64,000 bases of DNA from UBA4636 sp963650915 (GCA_963650915.1 CAVJMJ010000003.1:1-64000), one strand, 5' to 3'. Shown: positions 25,063-35,049, counted from the stretch's first letter. Made by a program: numbers and translations. The notes: generated from the sequence alone by a model not told the origin.

Positions 25063-25323
25063 CGATATAGAGATAAAAAAAATACCGTTTGTAAGTTTTT
25101 CGGCATTTTTTGGGCGCCCGTTTTCGGAAATCACGATCACAATAACAATTTTTCTATTTTATACGAGGGTATAAGGTTGACTTATGCCTTAAAATCAAGT
25201 TACGGTTGTTATTACGATGAAGAACTTCTCGGCGTAACGGTGCTTACCGTCGGAAAAACGGGGGGTAAACGACTTATACCACGTTTTTTGGAAAAAATAA
25301 TCGGTAGGGGATTGCTACATTAA
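25063..25323 (+). pseudogene. C-terminal remnant of a calcineurin-like phosphoesterase
   Basis: No start codon with a ribosome site exists, but the frame from 25063 to the TAA at 25321 encodes WAPVFGNHDHNNN, the GNHD metal motif of calcineurin-like phosphoesterases, and then RLTYALKSSYGCYYDEELLGVTVLTVGKTG, which resembles the C-terminal part of small Clostridial members. Everything upstream (the D-x-H and GD motifs) is missing, and the RNHCP gene ends 5 nt before the frame. It is best read as a decayed gene truncated on its left side. Confidence 0.5.
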
Positions 25324-25412
25324 CGACGGTTAAAACGATAGAGCTGTTTTTACCGTCGTAAAAACAAGCGAAAAGCGAAAAATAAAAAACAAAAAATAAA
25401 AAATAAAAAAAT

Positions 25413-25456
25413 AAAAATCCGAAAGGCTCTTTTTAAGGGCTTTTCGGATTTTTTTA
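25413..25456 (+). terminator. Strong intrinsic terminator
   Basis: AAAAATCCGAAA pairs with TTTTCGGATTTTTTT, with an inner short stem (GGCTC/GGGC-like). It serves the RNHCP operon and possibly the convergent gene. Confidence 0.8.
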
Positions 25457-25637
25457 TGAACATTAAGGCGGGTTTTTTACTTTTTAATCGGTACGACTGC
25501 CCGCTTTAATTTTATATGACGCCTGCGGTTTTAATTTAGCGTGTGCGCCTGCGGTTTTGACTTTTGCGTGGTTTTTTAGCACTTTTTGCGTGGTTTTCCG
25601 CACTTTTTGCGGTGTTTTTAGCACTTTTTAATATTTT
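25457..25637. repeat. Short repeats between terminator and phosphoesterase gene
   Basis: The word CGCCTGCGGTTTT occurs twice and TTTTTGCGTGGTTTT/GCACTTTTT units about four times. No gene is present. Confidence 0.5.
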
Positions 25638-27278
25638 TTAATTATTAAAGATTTTAGTTTCGTAACAAGCGGAAGAAATGAATTTTCCTTGCTCGAAATC
25701 TCTGCCTAAAACCAAAACTTTGTCGCCGTACACCTGAATATAATAGCCTTGCGAACCGCGAAGGTATTCGCCGAGGGGAATATCGTAACTCGACCACAAA
25801 TAGGCGACGGAGCCGGTATTGAAAATATTTGGCAAGTCTTTATCCGCAGTGTGTGCGTTACCGACGCTGTTCATATCCCAATGGCTATGACCGTTGAACA
25901 TATAAACCTGAGGGTATTTTGCCAAAATTTCTCTCAAGCGTTGTTCTTGCATAACGCCGTTCCAGCCCTGACCTTTGAAACTACCCGCAATCGTGTTGTA
26001 AATCGACTGGTGAAGATAAACGAAAATTTGTTTATTCGGGTCTTTTTCGGTCGCTTGTTTCAATCTGTTTTCAAACCAATCGAGTTGGGCGTCGGATAAA
26101 TCTGCGTCAACGGTGCTTTTGTTGTTAGATTCCGAGCCTAAGAAGATATGTGTGAATCCGTTTATTACCTTTTCGTAATATACCGATTCGACGTTGGCGT
26201 ATTTATAAAAATATTGGATGCGGGACGAGTAAGAACCGCTATACAAATCGTGGTTGCCTATCGAGTAGTAGACTTCGGGAAGCCCCGATACTTTACCTAA
26301 TATTTCGGCGTTTTTCTTCCATTCGCTTTCCTGCCCGGAGTTTGCTATATCGCCGACGACTATCAAAGCGTCGCTCGAAGGGCAAGTCGATACGACGTCT
26401 TGCGCCATCGATTGCAAATGGCTTGCGTGCAGTTCTTTTGCGTCCGAACTTGCCAAATTTTGGTTTACTACGGCAATATGCACGTCCGATACGACTTGAA
26501 ACTTAGTTAAAATGTCGCCCGTCATATCGTATCCGCAATTTTCGGGTAAATCTATTTGACAGTAGTCGTCGCTTATTCCTAACTTGTTTATCGAATACGC
26601 CCTTATTGCCGTGGCGGAGGACGGAATTACCGTGCCTTTTACGAAATTGTATTTAAAGGGGTTGGAACTTATTTTGACTTTTGCAAGGGCTGTCCAATCC
26701 TGTAAAATTCCGTCGTCGTTTGCCCAATACAGAAGTAATTCGGTCGCATTGAAGTTTTCCGTTGAAAATTTAACGGTCAAAACGCCGTCGGAAAGTCCCG
26801 TGCCTTCATAGGTTTGTCGATAGGTCATGGACGTAGGGGCGACGGGCGCGGTCAAAGCGTCTTTACCGACGGAAAACTCTTGCGTTTTCAGTATCGTGTC
26901 CGTGCCTTGGGAGCCGAATAAAACGGCTTTATATTTGACGGCAGGGAAGTTTTTGAATAAAGATCTGCTTTCGCTGAACGTTGCCGATCGTTGAACGATA
27001 TAACTTTGTCCCGATAAAAATCCGCCGTCGTTGACCGAGTATTTTGCGATGGGCTCGACGGATTTTACGTCGTCGTTCAAGCGGTAAATGCCAACCCAAT
27101 CGTCGTCGTCGCCGTAAGCGGTCGTAACGATTTCTTCACCCGTCATATAAGAGGATTTAGACACCGTTAAATTGTAGCCGTCGGTATTATTTTGTGTACA
27201 CGAAGCAAAAAAGTTTAAAGAAGCGACTACGCAAAATGCAATCAGTAAACAACTTGCTCGTTTTGCTAATAATTTCAT
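25638..27278 (-). CDS. Surface metallophosphoesterase lipoprotein
   Basis: A 546-residue lipoprotein (lipobox FFASC, Cys27) with a catalytic calcineurin-type domain in its second half. Metal motifs are complete: SDVH (Asp265, His267), GDI (Asp310), GNHD (341-344), YLHQ (His423), GHSHW (463-467). Residues 35-135 hold one copy of a beta repeat whose core is YMTGEEIVTTA...WVGIYRLND; the same repeat occurs four times in the upstream gene. A Fn3-like segment lies between. The start codon overlaps the upstream stop (TAATG), with AGGTG as ribosome site. It would dephosphorylate an extracellular phosphoester on a polymer recognised by the shared module. Substrate unknown. Confidence 0.9.
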   Translation of the reverse strand: MKLLAKRASCLLIAFCVVASLNFFASCTQNNTDGYNLTVSKSSYMTGEEIVTTAYGDDDDWVGIYRLNDDVKSVEPIAKYSVNDGGFLSGQSYIVQRSATFSESRSLFKNFPAVKYKAVLFGSQGTDTILKTQEFSVGKDALTAPVAPTSMTYRQTYEGTGLSDGVLTVKFSTENFNATELLLYWANDDGILQDWTALAKVKISSNPFKYNFVKGTVIPSSATAIRAYSINKLGISDDYCQIDLPENCGYDMTGDILTKFQVVSDVHIAVVNQNLASSDAKELHASHLQSMAQDVVSTCPSSDALIVVGDIANSGQESEWKKNAEILGKVSGLPEVYYSIGNHDLYSGSYSSRIQYFYKYANVESVYYEKVINGFTHIFLGSESNNKSTVDADLSDAQLDWFENRLKQATEKDPNKQIFVYLHQSIYNTIAGSFKGQGWNGVMQEQRLREILAKYPQVYMFNGHSHWDMNSVGNAHTADKDLPNIFNTGSVAYLWSSYDIPLGEYLRGSQGYYIQVYGDKVLVLGRDFEQGKFISSACYETKIFNN

Positions 27279-30200
27279 TATTCACCTACAATTGTAAAGG
27301 ATACGGTTTTTGCTATGGTGTAACCGCTCGAGTTAAACAAAACCAATTTATAACTGCCTGCGGGCAACTCAAAAAGTTCTTTACGAGTATCGTTTTGGGC
27401 AGCCGTTTTGATGTCTTGCCATTTTTCCCCGGAAGGAATACCCGACGTAGTTGCCGTTTCGGAATGCAAAACCTCGAACCAATAAATCGATTGAGCCTCT
27501 TCTACGTTATCCGATTCTAAATATAAGCCTACCCAATAATACTTTCCGTCGTTCGGTATGATTGCGGTAACCGATACAGTTTCGCCTACGGTATACTGAG
27601 TTTTGGAGGAGGTAAGGCTCGGTTCCGTTGTGTCGGTCGACGGTTTTACGGTAAAGGTAGACGTATAAGCTACCGCACCGCTTGCGTCGAATAAAACGAG
27701 TTTATATTCGCCCGCGGGGAGATTTTCGTAATCGCTACGATTATTTTTTTCTTGCTTTTTAATATCGTAAGCCGTACCCGAGGTATGATTTTCGTCCTTT
27801 ACGTAATACCAATAAATCGATACCACGGTAGAGGAGGGCGTTTCGTCCGCCAAATAAAGACCTACCCAGTAAGTATTAGAACCTGCGTTAGTCGGGCAAG
27901 TTGCGGTAACCGATACCGTTTCACCGACGGCATAATTTTGTTTATCCGCCTTAACGGTACCCTTTTCGGTGGAAGAAGAGGCAACTATTTCGATATTTAC
28001 GATTTTTTCTACCGTATAACCGCTCGTATTGAATAAAACTACTTTGTATTTGCCTACGGGGAGATACACGTATTCTCCGCGCTCGGTGTTGTGGCTTTGT
28101 TGTCTGATGTTATAAGACTCGCCGTTTACGTGGGATTCGTCTTTTACGTAGTACCAATAAATCGAGTAATCGGTTTCGACGGTGTCGGTCGGAAGATACA
28201 AACCTACCCACCAAGTCTTGTTTTCCGAATTGGCAAACGCCGTTGCGGTTATAATAATGTCTTCGCCCTGTTCAAAGGTGGTTTTATTTACTTTAAGACG
28301 ATCTACGTTGTCGGGTTCGATGGACAAAACAGCGTAACGGGTTTCTATCGTTTCGCCGTTAAGGGTGAAAGTTGCCGTTATTTGGTAGGTTCCCGCTTCC
28401 GTTTGTCCGTTGTTTAGGTAACTTACTTCGACGCCTGTAGGAAGGATTCCTGAAATTAAAATCGAATGTGCGTCGCCGTCTTTTACGAATGCATTGCTTT
28501 CAAATTCTATTTGAGTCAAATCGACGGATATTTTCGTCGTCTGACGAACGGTAATCGTAGTTTTATATCTGACGTCGTAACCGCCGTTTTCAAAATAACA
28601 CAAGGTGTAATTGCCCGCCGTTATCGTGCCGACTTGGTTAAATATTTGTTCCTGCAAACAGACGGTGCGAAGCATTCCGTCTTTATCGGTGTTAAAGGAA
28701 TACCAATAAAGAGAGGGATCTTTTTCTATGCTCGAATCTTCTCTGTATATGCCTATCCAAGCGTCATTGCCGAGGTCTTCGTCGATATAAGCCGTTACGA
28801 AGATTTTTTCGCCCATGGCGTATACTTTTTTGTTGGTGTAAAGTTTGGTTACTTCCAACGTAGCGACGCGTGTTGCGACGACTTCGCCGTCTTTTTTAAA
28901 GGTTGCGGTTACCGTTTTCGTTCCGACTTCGGTAAGTGTGTTATCGTCGTACTCAACCGTGACATCAGGGGAAAGCGTACCCGTTATAGCGAGGGAGTGA
29001 GCGTTTCCATCATACATGAAAGATTTGCTTTCAAATTTAACGTCGCCCAAATCGATTTCGTCTTCGTATTCGTACACCGTTTCGGCTGTAACCGGCGTTG
29101 CTTTATTCCAATCGAAGTTTGAAAAATCGTGTTTTGTGCCGAATACGTTCAATAAATCCATGTAGGATTCGAAACCGTCGTTATATTTTTGAAGTTTTTG
29201 ATTTTCGTCGAAGTATTCGATGTATTGCAAGTATTTATTCGCTACGCGTTCCGAATATTGAGTATCGATATATTTGTAAACGGTATAGGCGGGTTTTTCT
29301 TCGTAAGAAGGAGTCGATGCGTAATCGCTCTTTATCAACCCGAAAGCGGCGTAACTGTCTGTTTCCGTTTTGTTATCTATCGGACGATAATAACTGAACG
29401 CTTTAATAGAATCCAACTGAGAAATTTTGTAATATGCCGACGCAATTGTGGCTGCCTGAATATTTTCACCGCCGTAAAGGCTGTCGTTCCAGTAACTCGA
29501 TACACCCGTTTCCGTCAAATATACGCTACGTACGGTGTTATTAAACTTTAAGTCGTCTTGATTTAAGTAATCGTCGAGTAACTCTATGTTGCTGAGGGTG
29601 ATTTTAGAGGTGGTTTCGTAATCGTTGGTAATGCCTACGTTTCTACCGCCTTTTAAAGCCTCCGTGATAATGCTTGAGTTTTTATAAGTGTCCAAGTAGT
29701 AAACGCCTGCCTGAGCAAGGTGATAGCCGTATACGTGAGGTGCCAAACCCCAATTATAATCGCCTTCGGCTTTGGTTTTTACGTTGAGCCATTCTATCAT
29801 CTGTTTGGGAACGTAAGCCTGAACGCTGTCACCGACGAGTATATAACCCTTCTGCGCCCACGAGTGGGTTAACGGCATGGTGACCGTGATATCTTCGGAG
29901 TATTTTCTCGTAGCCAAATTCGCAAGACGCATAAGACGAGAATATTCTTCCATATAGGTATCGAGAGAGGCTTGTTTTTCGGATATACGGTTGTAATCTT
30001 TTGCGTAGTCGATTTCGTTTCCGATTACGTAATTGGAAATATAACCGTTTGCAAAATCGTTTTCGCTGTAACGGTTGGCTATAAATTCTATCATTGCGAT
30101 GTAATAGTCAAAGCCGTAAGCGTTCGACGTGTTAAGCCCCATAAGTTGGGTGTCTTGAGTGGAATAGGGAGCATAGGTGAGTTTTTGAGGGAAAATCTCC

Positions 30201-31015
30201 TCGTTGCTTACGGGCTTTGCAATGATTATCGCTGTAATTTGAGCACCGAGTTTATAGTAACTTTTGATTTCTCTGTCCCATGCGTCGACGACGGATTTTT
30301 TGAAGTAATAATCCTTTCCGTTTGAGTTGAATTGATAATAATTTTGTTTTTCTTCGTCGGGTAAGGGCAAATCGATTGCTTCGCCGTCCTCGAAAACTTC
30401 GTTCGGACGAATCAATTCTTCGACGGAAAGGTTTATCGTGGTGTGTGACGCGCCTAAATCTTTATACGCCGAAACGCCGTTTCCTTCGGCAAACAAACCT
30501 TTTTTGGACTTGTTGCTTAAAAGGGGAACGGAGTCGTATTTTGCTTCTATTTCCGTAGTGTAAACGGGTCCTTTGATTATTTTATCGTTCTTAACGAGGT
30601 AATATTTGTTGTAAAGGTTGTCGTATTTAACGGTGTCGTCGTCGGTAAGGTATCTATCGAGCGTTACCGTTTTACTCGTGCCGAGTTTGTATTCGCCGAC
30701 TACGTAATCTTCGATTCCGTTTATCTTGACGATATCTTCGGACAATCCCGAAATCGTGTCGCCTTCGAGGTATTGATAGGCTTTGAGTGCGACTATTTTT
30801 ACCGTCGAAGAGCCTACCTCTTCAACCTTACTCGTCATTTGTAAGTTGACCTTGTCACTCGTAACCGAGGAGGTCATCGTGATAGCCGATTGCGCCTTGT
30901 CGGGATCTAAATCCGTGTGGTCTATAACCGTGCACGATTGTAAGCATACGAATAAAAATATCGTAATTGAGGACATTAAGACGCAAAACAATGCTTTGAG
31001 AAATTTGGTTTTCAT
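27278..31015 (-). CDS. DUF5722-type surface protein with beta repeats
   Basis: A 1245-residue lipoprotein (lipobox LQSC, Cys28; ATG at 31015 with GGGAG upstream). Residues about 190-600 resemble DUF5722, a glycosidase-like TIM-barrel family: NYVIGNEID, PHVYGYHLAQAGVYYLDT, YLTETGVSSYWND and FSYYRPIDN fit its conserved strands. An MBG-like domain follows (about 640-715), then four beta repeats with the core Y..GE.I.VTA...W.GLY, with a second MBG-like domain between the first and second. The next gene shares the repeat. The likely job is binding or cutting a surface or dietary glycan. The catalytic residues are not certain, since the family is not biochemically defined. Confidence 0.85.
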   Translation of the reverse strand: MKTKFLKALFCVLMSSITIFLFVCLQSCTVIDHTDLDPDKAQSAITMTSSVTSDKVNLQMTSKVEEVGSSTVKIVALKAYQYLEGDTISGLSEDIVKINGIEDYVVGEYKLGTSKTVTLDRYLTDDDTVKYDNLYNKYYLVKNDKIIKGPVYTTEIEAKYDSVPLLSNKSKKGLFAEGNGVSAYKDLGASHTTINLSVEELIRPNEVFEDGEAIDLPLPDEEKQNYYQFNSNGKDYYFKKSVVDAWDREIKSYYKLGAQITAIIIAKPVSNEEIFPQKLTYAPYSTQDTQLMGLNTSNAYGFDYYIAMIEFIANRYSENDFANGYISNYVIGNEIDYAKDYNRISEKQASLDTYMEEYSRLMRLANLATRKYSEDITVTMPLTHSWAQKGYILVGDSVQAYVPKQMIEWLNVKTKAEGDYNWGLAPHVYGYHLAQAGVYYLDTYKNSSIITEALKGGRNVGITNDYETTSKITLSNIELLDDYLNQDDLKFNNTVRSVYLTETGVSSYWNDSLYGGENIQAATIASAYYKISQLDSIKAFSYYRPIDNKTETDSYAAFGLIKSDYASTPSYEEKPAYTVYKYIDTQYSERVANKYLQYIEYFDENQKLQKYNDGFESYMDLLNVFGTKHDFSNFDWNKATPVTAETVYEYEDEIDLGDVKFESKSFMYDGNAHSLAITGTLSPDVTVEYDDNTLTEVGTKTVTATFKKDGEVVATRVATLEVTKLYTNKKVYAMGEKIFVTAYIDEDLGNDAWIGIYREDSSIEKDPSLYWYSFNTDKDGMLRTVCLQEQIFNQVGTITAGNYTLCYFENGGYDVRYKTTITVRQTTKISVDLTQIEFESNAFVKDGDAHSILISGILPTGVEVSYLNNGQTEAGTYQITATFTLNGETIETRYAVLSIEPDNVDRLKVNKTTFEQGEDIIITATAFANSENKTWWVGLYLPTDTVETDYSIYWYYVKDESHVNGESYNIRQQSHNTERGEYVYLPVGKYKVVLFNTSGYTVEKIVNIEIVASSSTEKGTVKADKQNYAVGETVSVTATCPTNAGSNTYWVGLYLADETPSSTVVSIYWYYVKDENHTSGTAYDIKKQEKNNRSDYENLPAGEYKLVLFDASGAVAYTSTFTVKPSTDTTEPSLTSSKTQYTVGETVSVTAIIPNDGKYYWVGLYLESDNVEEAQSIYWFEVLHSETATTSGIPSGEKWQDIKTAAQNDTRKELFELPAGSYKLVLFNSSGYTIAKTVSFTIVGE

Positions 31016-31099
31016 AAAACTCCCTTCTTTTAGTACTTTTGTGTAACACACTACGGCTAATCGACTGATTTTAATCAATCTTTAATATTTGCCGTATAC

Positions 31100-31127
31100 C
31101 GCACATATATTATATATATTTTGTGCG
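31100..31127. promoter_or_regulatory. A/T-centred inverted repeat, possible operator
   Basis: CGCACA and TGTGCG flank 16 nt of pure A/T inside the long 5' leader of the DUF5722 gene. Confidence 0.35.
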
Positions 31128-31248
31128 ACCGTTTTGTTTGATATAGCGTAAATTTGATAGGTCGTAAACGAATTTTGTCGTTAAACGGCGGTATCGTCGG
31201 TGATTTTTTGCGCTATACGGAAGACGATTCGCTTAATTTGCAACGATA

Positions 31249-31277
31249 AGTATATATTAAGTTACGATAATAGTCAA
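31249..31277 (-). promoter_or_regulatory. Promoter of the DUF5722-phosphoesterase operon
   Basis: On the minus strand TTGACT (31272-31277), 17-nt spacer, TATACT (31249-31254). It implies a leader of about 225 nt. Confidence 0.6.
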
Positions 31278-31346
31278 GCATATTTTAAGACAAACGTGTT
31301 TCGCAATACTTTTACAATGTTAAGGTGCTATTTTTAACGCTTTTTG

Positions 31347-31375
31347 TTGACAACCTCTTTTTTATTTGATACAAT
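31347..31375 (+). promoter_or_regulatory. Promoter of the MGDG-synthase-like gene
   Basis: TTGACA (31347-31352), 17-nt spacer, TACAAT (31370-31375). Confidence 0.75.
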
Positions 31376-31406
31376 AGTATGACCAAAGGGGAATTTTAAA
31401 AAAAAC

Positions 31407-32498
31407 ATGAAAAAAATATTGATTTTAATGAGCGAAAGGACGGGTACGGGGCATCGCTCCGGCGCAATCGCTATCGAAAACAAGTTGAAGACGCTCGACA
31501 ATTTTGAAATCAAACAGTTGGATTGTTTTAAAACGATGGGTGTGGTCGGTTCGATAATGGAGGACAGTTATATTCCGTTGACTACCGAGCAGCCTTTTCT
31601 TTGGAAAATAAGTCACGGCTTTTCGGAAGTTTTTACCCACCCCTTGCATACGTGGGTTTACAATCGTTGTAAAAAGAAAATGCTTAAAGAAATTTCCGAC
31701 TTTAAGCCCGATTTGATAATAAGCGACCAATGCATGTTTACGCAGGCAATTTCCAAATTGCTTAAAAAGAACGATTTAAATATTCCTTTTATGATTGCCG
31801 TTATCGACCTCGTCGATCCCCCGCACGTATGGCGTGACAAGAATGCGGAGGTTTTATTTTTGCCCACCGAAGAGGTTAAGGAGCAGTATTTGTCCTTCGG
31901 CTTTAAACCCGAACAGTTGATAGTTTCGGGCTTTCCCATTCGCGAAGACATAGTTATAAGATCGGAGCCCAAAAAAGTCGGCGACGTAATCGATATATTG
32001 ATGGTCAACCCTTCGATAAATTTGAGAAAGAACGTTAAATTCGTAAAAGAAGTCGCAAAACTCGATAACGTCAATATCGATTTTATTTGCGGAAGGGACG
32101 CACGCTTGCTTAAAAAATTAACCACACTCGAAAAAAAGGGCAAACTTCCGAAAAACGTTAAAATTCACGGCTTTATTTCGGATATGGACAAGATGCTCGA
32201 TAACGCCCATATTTTATTGACCAAAGCAGGTCCCAATATGCTTTTAGAGGGGACGAGGAGCGGTACCGCGGTAGTCGTTACCGACCACATCCCCGGGCAG
32301 GAAGCCTATAATTACAAATACATAACCGAAAACGGCTACGGCGAAAAGTGCGAAAACCCTAACGAAATTTACGCCGTTTTGAAAACGATGATCGAAAGCG
32401 GTAATTTGCAACGTTATTTGAAAAACGTTTTAACGAGCAAGCATAATAACGGTGCCGAAATTATTGCAAAAACTATTGCAAAGCGTTTGGAAGATTAA
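31407..32498 (+). CDS. MGDG synthase/UgtP-family glycosyltransferase (GT28)
   Basis: A 363-residue glycosyltransferase that would add sugars to diacylglycerol at the membrane. The N-terminal MGDG-synthase domain has the family loop RTGTGHRSGA (about 11-20) and KPDLIISDQCMF; the C-terminal GT28 domain has VSGFPIRED and the nucleotide-sugar site LTKAGPNMLLEG...GQEAYN. The product would be an anchor glycolipid for cell-surface polymers. Its own promoter lies 32 nt upstream. Whether glucose or galactose is transferred cannot be told. Confidence 0.92.
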   Translation: MKKILILMSERTGTGHRSGAIAIENKLKTLDNFEIKQLDCFKTMGVVGSIMEDSYIPLTTEQPFLWKISHGFSEVFTHPLHTWVYNRCKKKMLKEISDFKPDLIISDQCMFTQAISKLLKKNDLNIPFMIAVIDLVDPPHVWRDKNAEVLFLPTEEVKEQYLSFGFKPEQLIVSGFPIREDIVIRSEPKKVGDVIDILMVNPSINLRKNVKFVKEVAKLDNVNIDFICGRDARLLKKLTTLEKKGKLPKNVKIHGFISDMDKMLDNAHILLTKAGPNMLLEGTRSGTAVVVTDHIPGQEAYNYKYITENGYGEKCENPNEIYAVLKTMIESGNLQRYLKNVLTSKHNNGAEIIAKTIAKRLED

Positions 32499-32630
32499 AC
32501 GGCTTTAAAATAAAACTAAAAAAGCCAACAAAAAAGTTAAACTTAGAAAGTCAACAAAGTATAAATCAAAAATACATTAAAGTTTGAGATAATTTTACGA
32601 GAGGGCGTTTTTAACCCGTTGCGTAAACTT

Positions 32631-32662
32631 CAATCGGTGACGAATATTGCGTTTACCGATTG
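32631..32662 (+). promoter_or_regulatory. Hairpin in front of the GT2 gene
   Basis: CAATCGGT (32631-32638) and ACCGATTG (32655-32662) can pair with a 16-nt loop, 37 nt before the start codon. Confidence 0.35.
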
Positions 32663-32699
32663 ATTTTGCGGGGTAAACGGAAAACGTACCGGGGATATT

Positions 32700-34142
32700 A
32701 TGAATTATTTAGATACAGTAGATTTAGTGTTTAAAATTGTGTTCGGTATCGTAGGAGTCATGACGATGCATTTCGTTATTTTCAGTATCGTGGGCTTGTT
32801 TACGAAAAAGACTTATCCGAAGGCAAAAGTACAACACAAATACGGCGTTATTATTCCCGCACGCAACGAAGAAGCGGTAGTAGGTAATTTAATAAAAAGC
32901 GTTTATAAAAACAATTATCCGCAAGACAAATTGCAAGTATTCGTAATCGCACATAATTGTACCGATAAAACCGCGCAAATCGCGCGTGAACTCGGCGCAA
33001 CGGTGTACGAATACAATAACCCCGACGAATGTACCATGGGTTATGCGTTCAGATATTTGTTCGATCAGATAAAAAAAGACTACGGCATTAAAAACTATGA
33101 CGGTTTCTTTTTGTTTAACGCAGACAACGTTTTGAGTGCGGACTATTTCGAAAAAATGAACGACGCCTTCGACGCCACGGGCGGAAAGAAAATAATTACT
33201 TCTTTCCGTAATTCCAAAAACTTCGGCTCAAACGTGATGTCGGGGCTGTACGGTTTGTATTTTGCCATCGGTTGCAGGTTAGAGAGCAGAGGAAGAACGG
33301 TGGTAGGGTGCTCGACGCGTGTACAGGGTACTGGATACGTGATAAATTCCGACCTGGTTAAAGACGGTTGGCCGTACGTTACCCTTACCGAGGATTGGGA
33401 GTTTTCGGCAGATCAAGTTATTCAGGGCGCAAAAATAGAATTTTGCGACGACGCGGTTTTTTACGACGAACAACCGACCAATTTTAAAATAATGTGGCGA
33501 CAAAGATTACGTTGGTCGCGCGGGCATTTGTTGGTTTGCGTAACTCGTTTTAAAGATTTGCTTAAATGTCTGTTTTCGCCCAAAAGGGAATTTAAAAACA
33601 AAGGTTCCGTTTATGATTTGTTCATAAATTGTATGCCGATATGCACGATAGTAACGGTTATAGGTTTACTTCAATTGATCGCTTACGCCTTTGCCCCTTT
33701 GAGCGGAGTAACTTTCGGCGCAAGCATGTTGCGTTGGTTAAAAGGCTTCGGCATATCCTTCTTATCGTTTTACATAACAAACTTCGTCAGCGCGATTATC
33801 GTGTTTATCGTAGAACACAAGAGAATTAAAGACGTATCGCTTTTAAACAAAATTTTGATAACCCTTTTTTGGCCGCTTTTCGTCGCACTTCAATTCCCCA
33901 TAGATATAGTCGCACTGTTCAATAAGAATTTGGGTTGGAAGCCTATTCCGCACGAAGACACTACGGATTTTGAAGCCTTAAACAAATTAATCGTTAAATT
34001 CAAAAAGGATAAAAAGGGTTCGAAAAAGAAAAAAACCAAGGCGGTTTACGAAAAAGAAAACAGGGTCGTTGCCGAAAAACAAGTAAGCGTTGAAGCAAAA
34101 AAAGAGAAAAAACCCACCGCCCTTAACGAAGTAGTCGACTAA
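32700..34142 (+). CDS. Membrane GT2 glycosyltransferase
   Basis: A 480-residue processive-type family 2 glycosyltransferase. After one N-terminal helix come YGVIIPARNEEAVVG, FNADN (the DxD-like metal site), LTEDWEF with the catalytic-base region, and RQRLRWSRGH (the QxxRW motif), then three or four membrane helices. This order matches enzymes that make and export surface polysaccharides (BcsA/IcaA-like). The last 50 residues are a Lys/Glu-rich disordered tail. GGGGAT precedes the ATG. It may use the glycolipid product of the preceding gene, but this is only a guess from position. Confidence 0.92.
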   Translation: MNYLDTVDLVFKIVFGIVGVMTMHFVIFSIVGLFTKKTYPKAKVQHKYGVIIPARNEEAVVGNLIKSVYKNNYPQDKLQVFVIAHNCTDKTAQIARELGATVYEYNNPDECTMGYAFRYLFDQIKKDYGIKNYDGFFLFNADNVLSADYFEKMNDAFDATGGKKIITSFRNSKNFGSNVMSGLYGLYFAIGCRLESRGRTVVGCSTRVQGTGYVINSDLVKDGWPYVTLTEDWEFSADQVIQGAKIEFCDDAVFYDEQPTNFKIMWRQRLRWSRGHLLVCVTRFKDLLKCLFSPKREFKNKGSVYDLFINCMPICTIVTVIGLLQLIAYAFAPLSGVTFGASMLRWLKGFGISFLSFYITNFVSAIIVFIVEHKRIKDVSLLNKILITLFWPLFVALQFPIDIVALFNKNLGWKPIPHEDTTDFEALNKLIVKFKKDKKGSKKKKTKAVYEKENRVVAEKQVSVEAKKEKKPTALNEVVD

Positions 34143-34459
34143 CGCATAAATAGCCGTAGCATAAAACACAGCAACCGCATAAACATAGTAACCGCATAAA
34201 ATAAAGCAACCATAAACCGTATTAAGAGTGGTAACCGTAAACTTTATTAATCGTGGCGGTTGAGCGATATATAAACGGAATTTTCGGCTAACGTACCGAA
34301 AAAACGGTTGCCCGATAAAAAAATGGCGGGTTTATACCGAAAAAAAGTTTATAATCTAAATGTGCGTTTATACCAAATAAAAAAAGTTTATAGTTTAGGC
34401 AGATTATGCCGAATAAAAAAAGACCGCAAAACGATTGTAAAAGACCGCAAAACGATTGT
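34143..34459. repeat. Repeat ladders after the GT2 gene
   Basis: AACCGCATAAA-type words recur four times (34150-34240). Then AAAAAGTTTATA-type words recur (34320-34400), and AAAGACCGCAAAACGATTGT occurs twice in tandem right before the terminator stem. No gene is seen. Confidence 0.5.
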
Positions 34460-34485
34460 AAAAGACCGCACTGGCGGTCTTTTTT
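34460..34485 (+). terminator. Perfect intrinsic terminator
   Basis: AAAAGACCGC and GCGGTCTTTT pair around an ACTG loop and end in a T run. The left arm is the third copy of the adjacent tandem repeat, so the terminator seems to have seeded the ladder. Confidence 0.85.
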
Positions 34486-34567
34486 CGTGCTTTAAAAAAA
34501 ATAAAAAATCAATCGAAATATTGAGTTAATCGACCCATAGGCGGACTTTTTATATTATTTACAATCC

Positions 34568-34866
34568 CAAAGCCTTCACCTCGGTAAGGGTACAGAGGCT
34601 TCGTTATCAGCCTTCACCCGGTAGGGGTGAAGGCTTGCTGTCGGTGAAGGCTTTCCGCAGGTCATCCTGAGGCTACGAAGGATCTAGCCGAAGGCGCACA
34701 TCATATTAATTTTGTTATTCCTTGTGCGGCTAACGCTTAGATGTTTCGACTACGCTTACGCTTCGCTCAACATGACGTGACAATCCTTCACTGGCAAAGT
34801 AGACAGCTGTCCACGTGCTATTTGCTTAACGCCTGCGCACCCCTACCGGGTGAAGGCTTGTCGGGT
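34568..34866 (+). repeat. GTCATCCTGAG-type repeat, copy A
   Basis: Contains several AGCCTTCACC/GGTGAAGGCT inverted units, the core GGTCATCCTGAGGCTACGAA, GGATC, a GGCGCA word, and at the far end GATGTTTCGACTACGC and CTCAACATGAC, which mirrors the opening. Four further copies lie at 36211, 54635, 59640 and 59985. There is no coding content, so it looks like a non-autonomous mobile or REP-type element. Confidence 0.75.
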
Positions 34867-35049
34867 AAAACCTTGCCATTTAAAACGGCTACGTAATGTT
34901 AAAAATGATACGTAACGTGGTTAGGTGAGAAAATTTTTGACGGGATAAATTGATTTTTAAAGCGGGCGGATTTTTTACCGTTTTCGGTTAATTTTGTAAC
35001 CAAACTACGGAATTGCGGTGGATTATTTTTCCGTTTTTGACAAAACGTA

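Noticed and set aside
28466..29122. 218-codon plus-strand frame opposite the DUF5722 gene
   Set aside because: It is the antisense shadow of a long, well-supported coding sequence and shows no ribosome site or family match.
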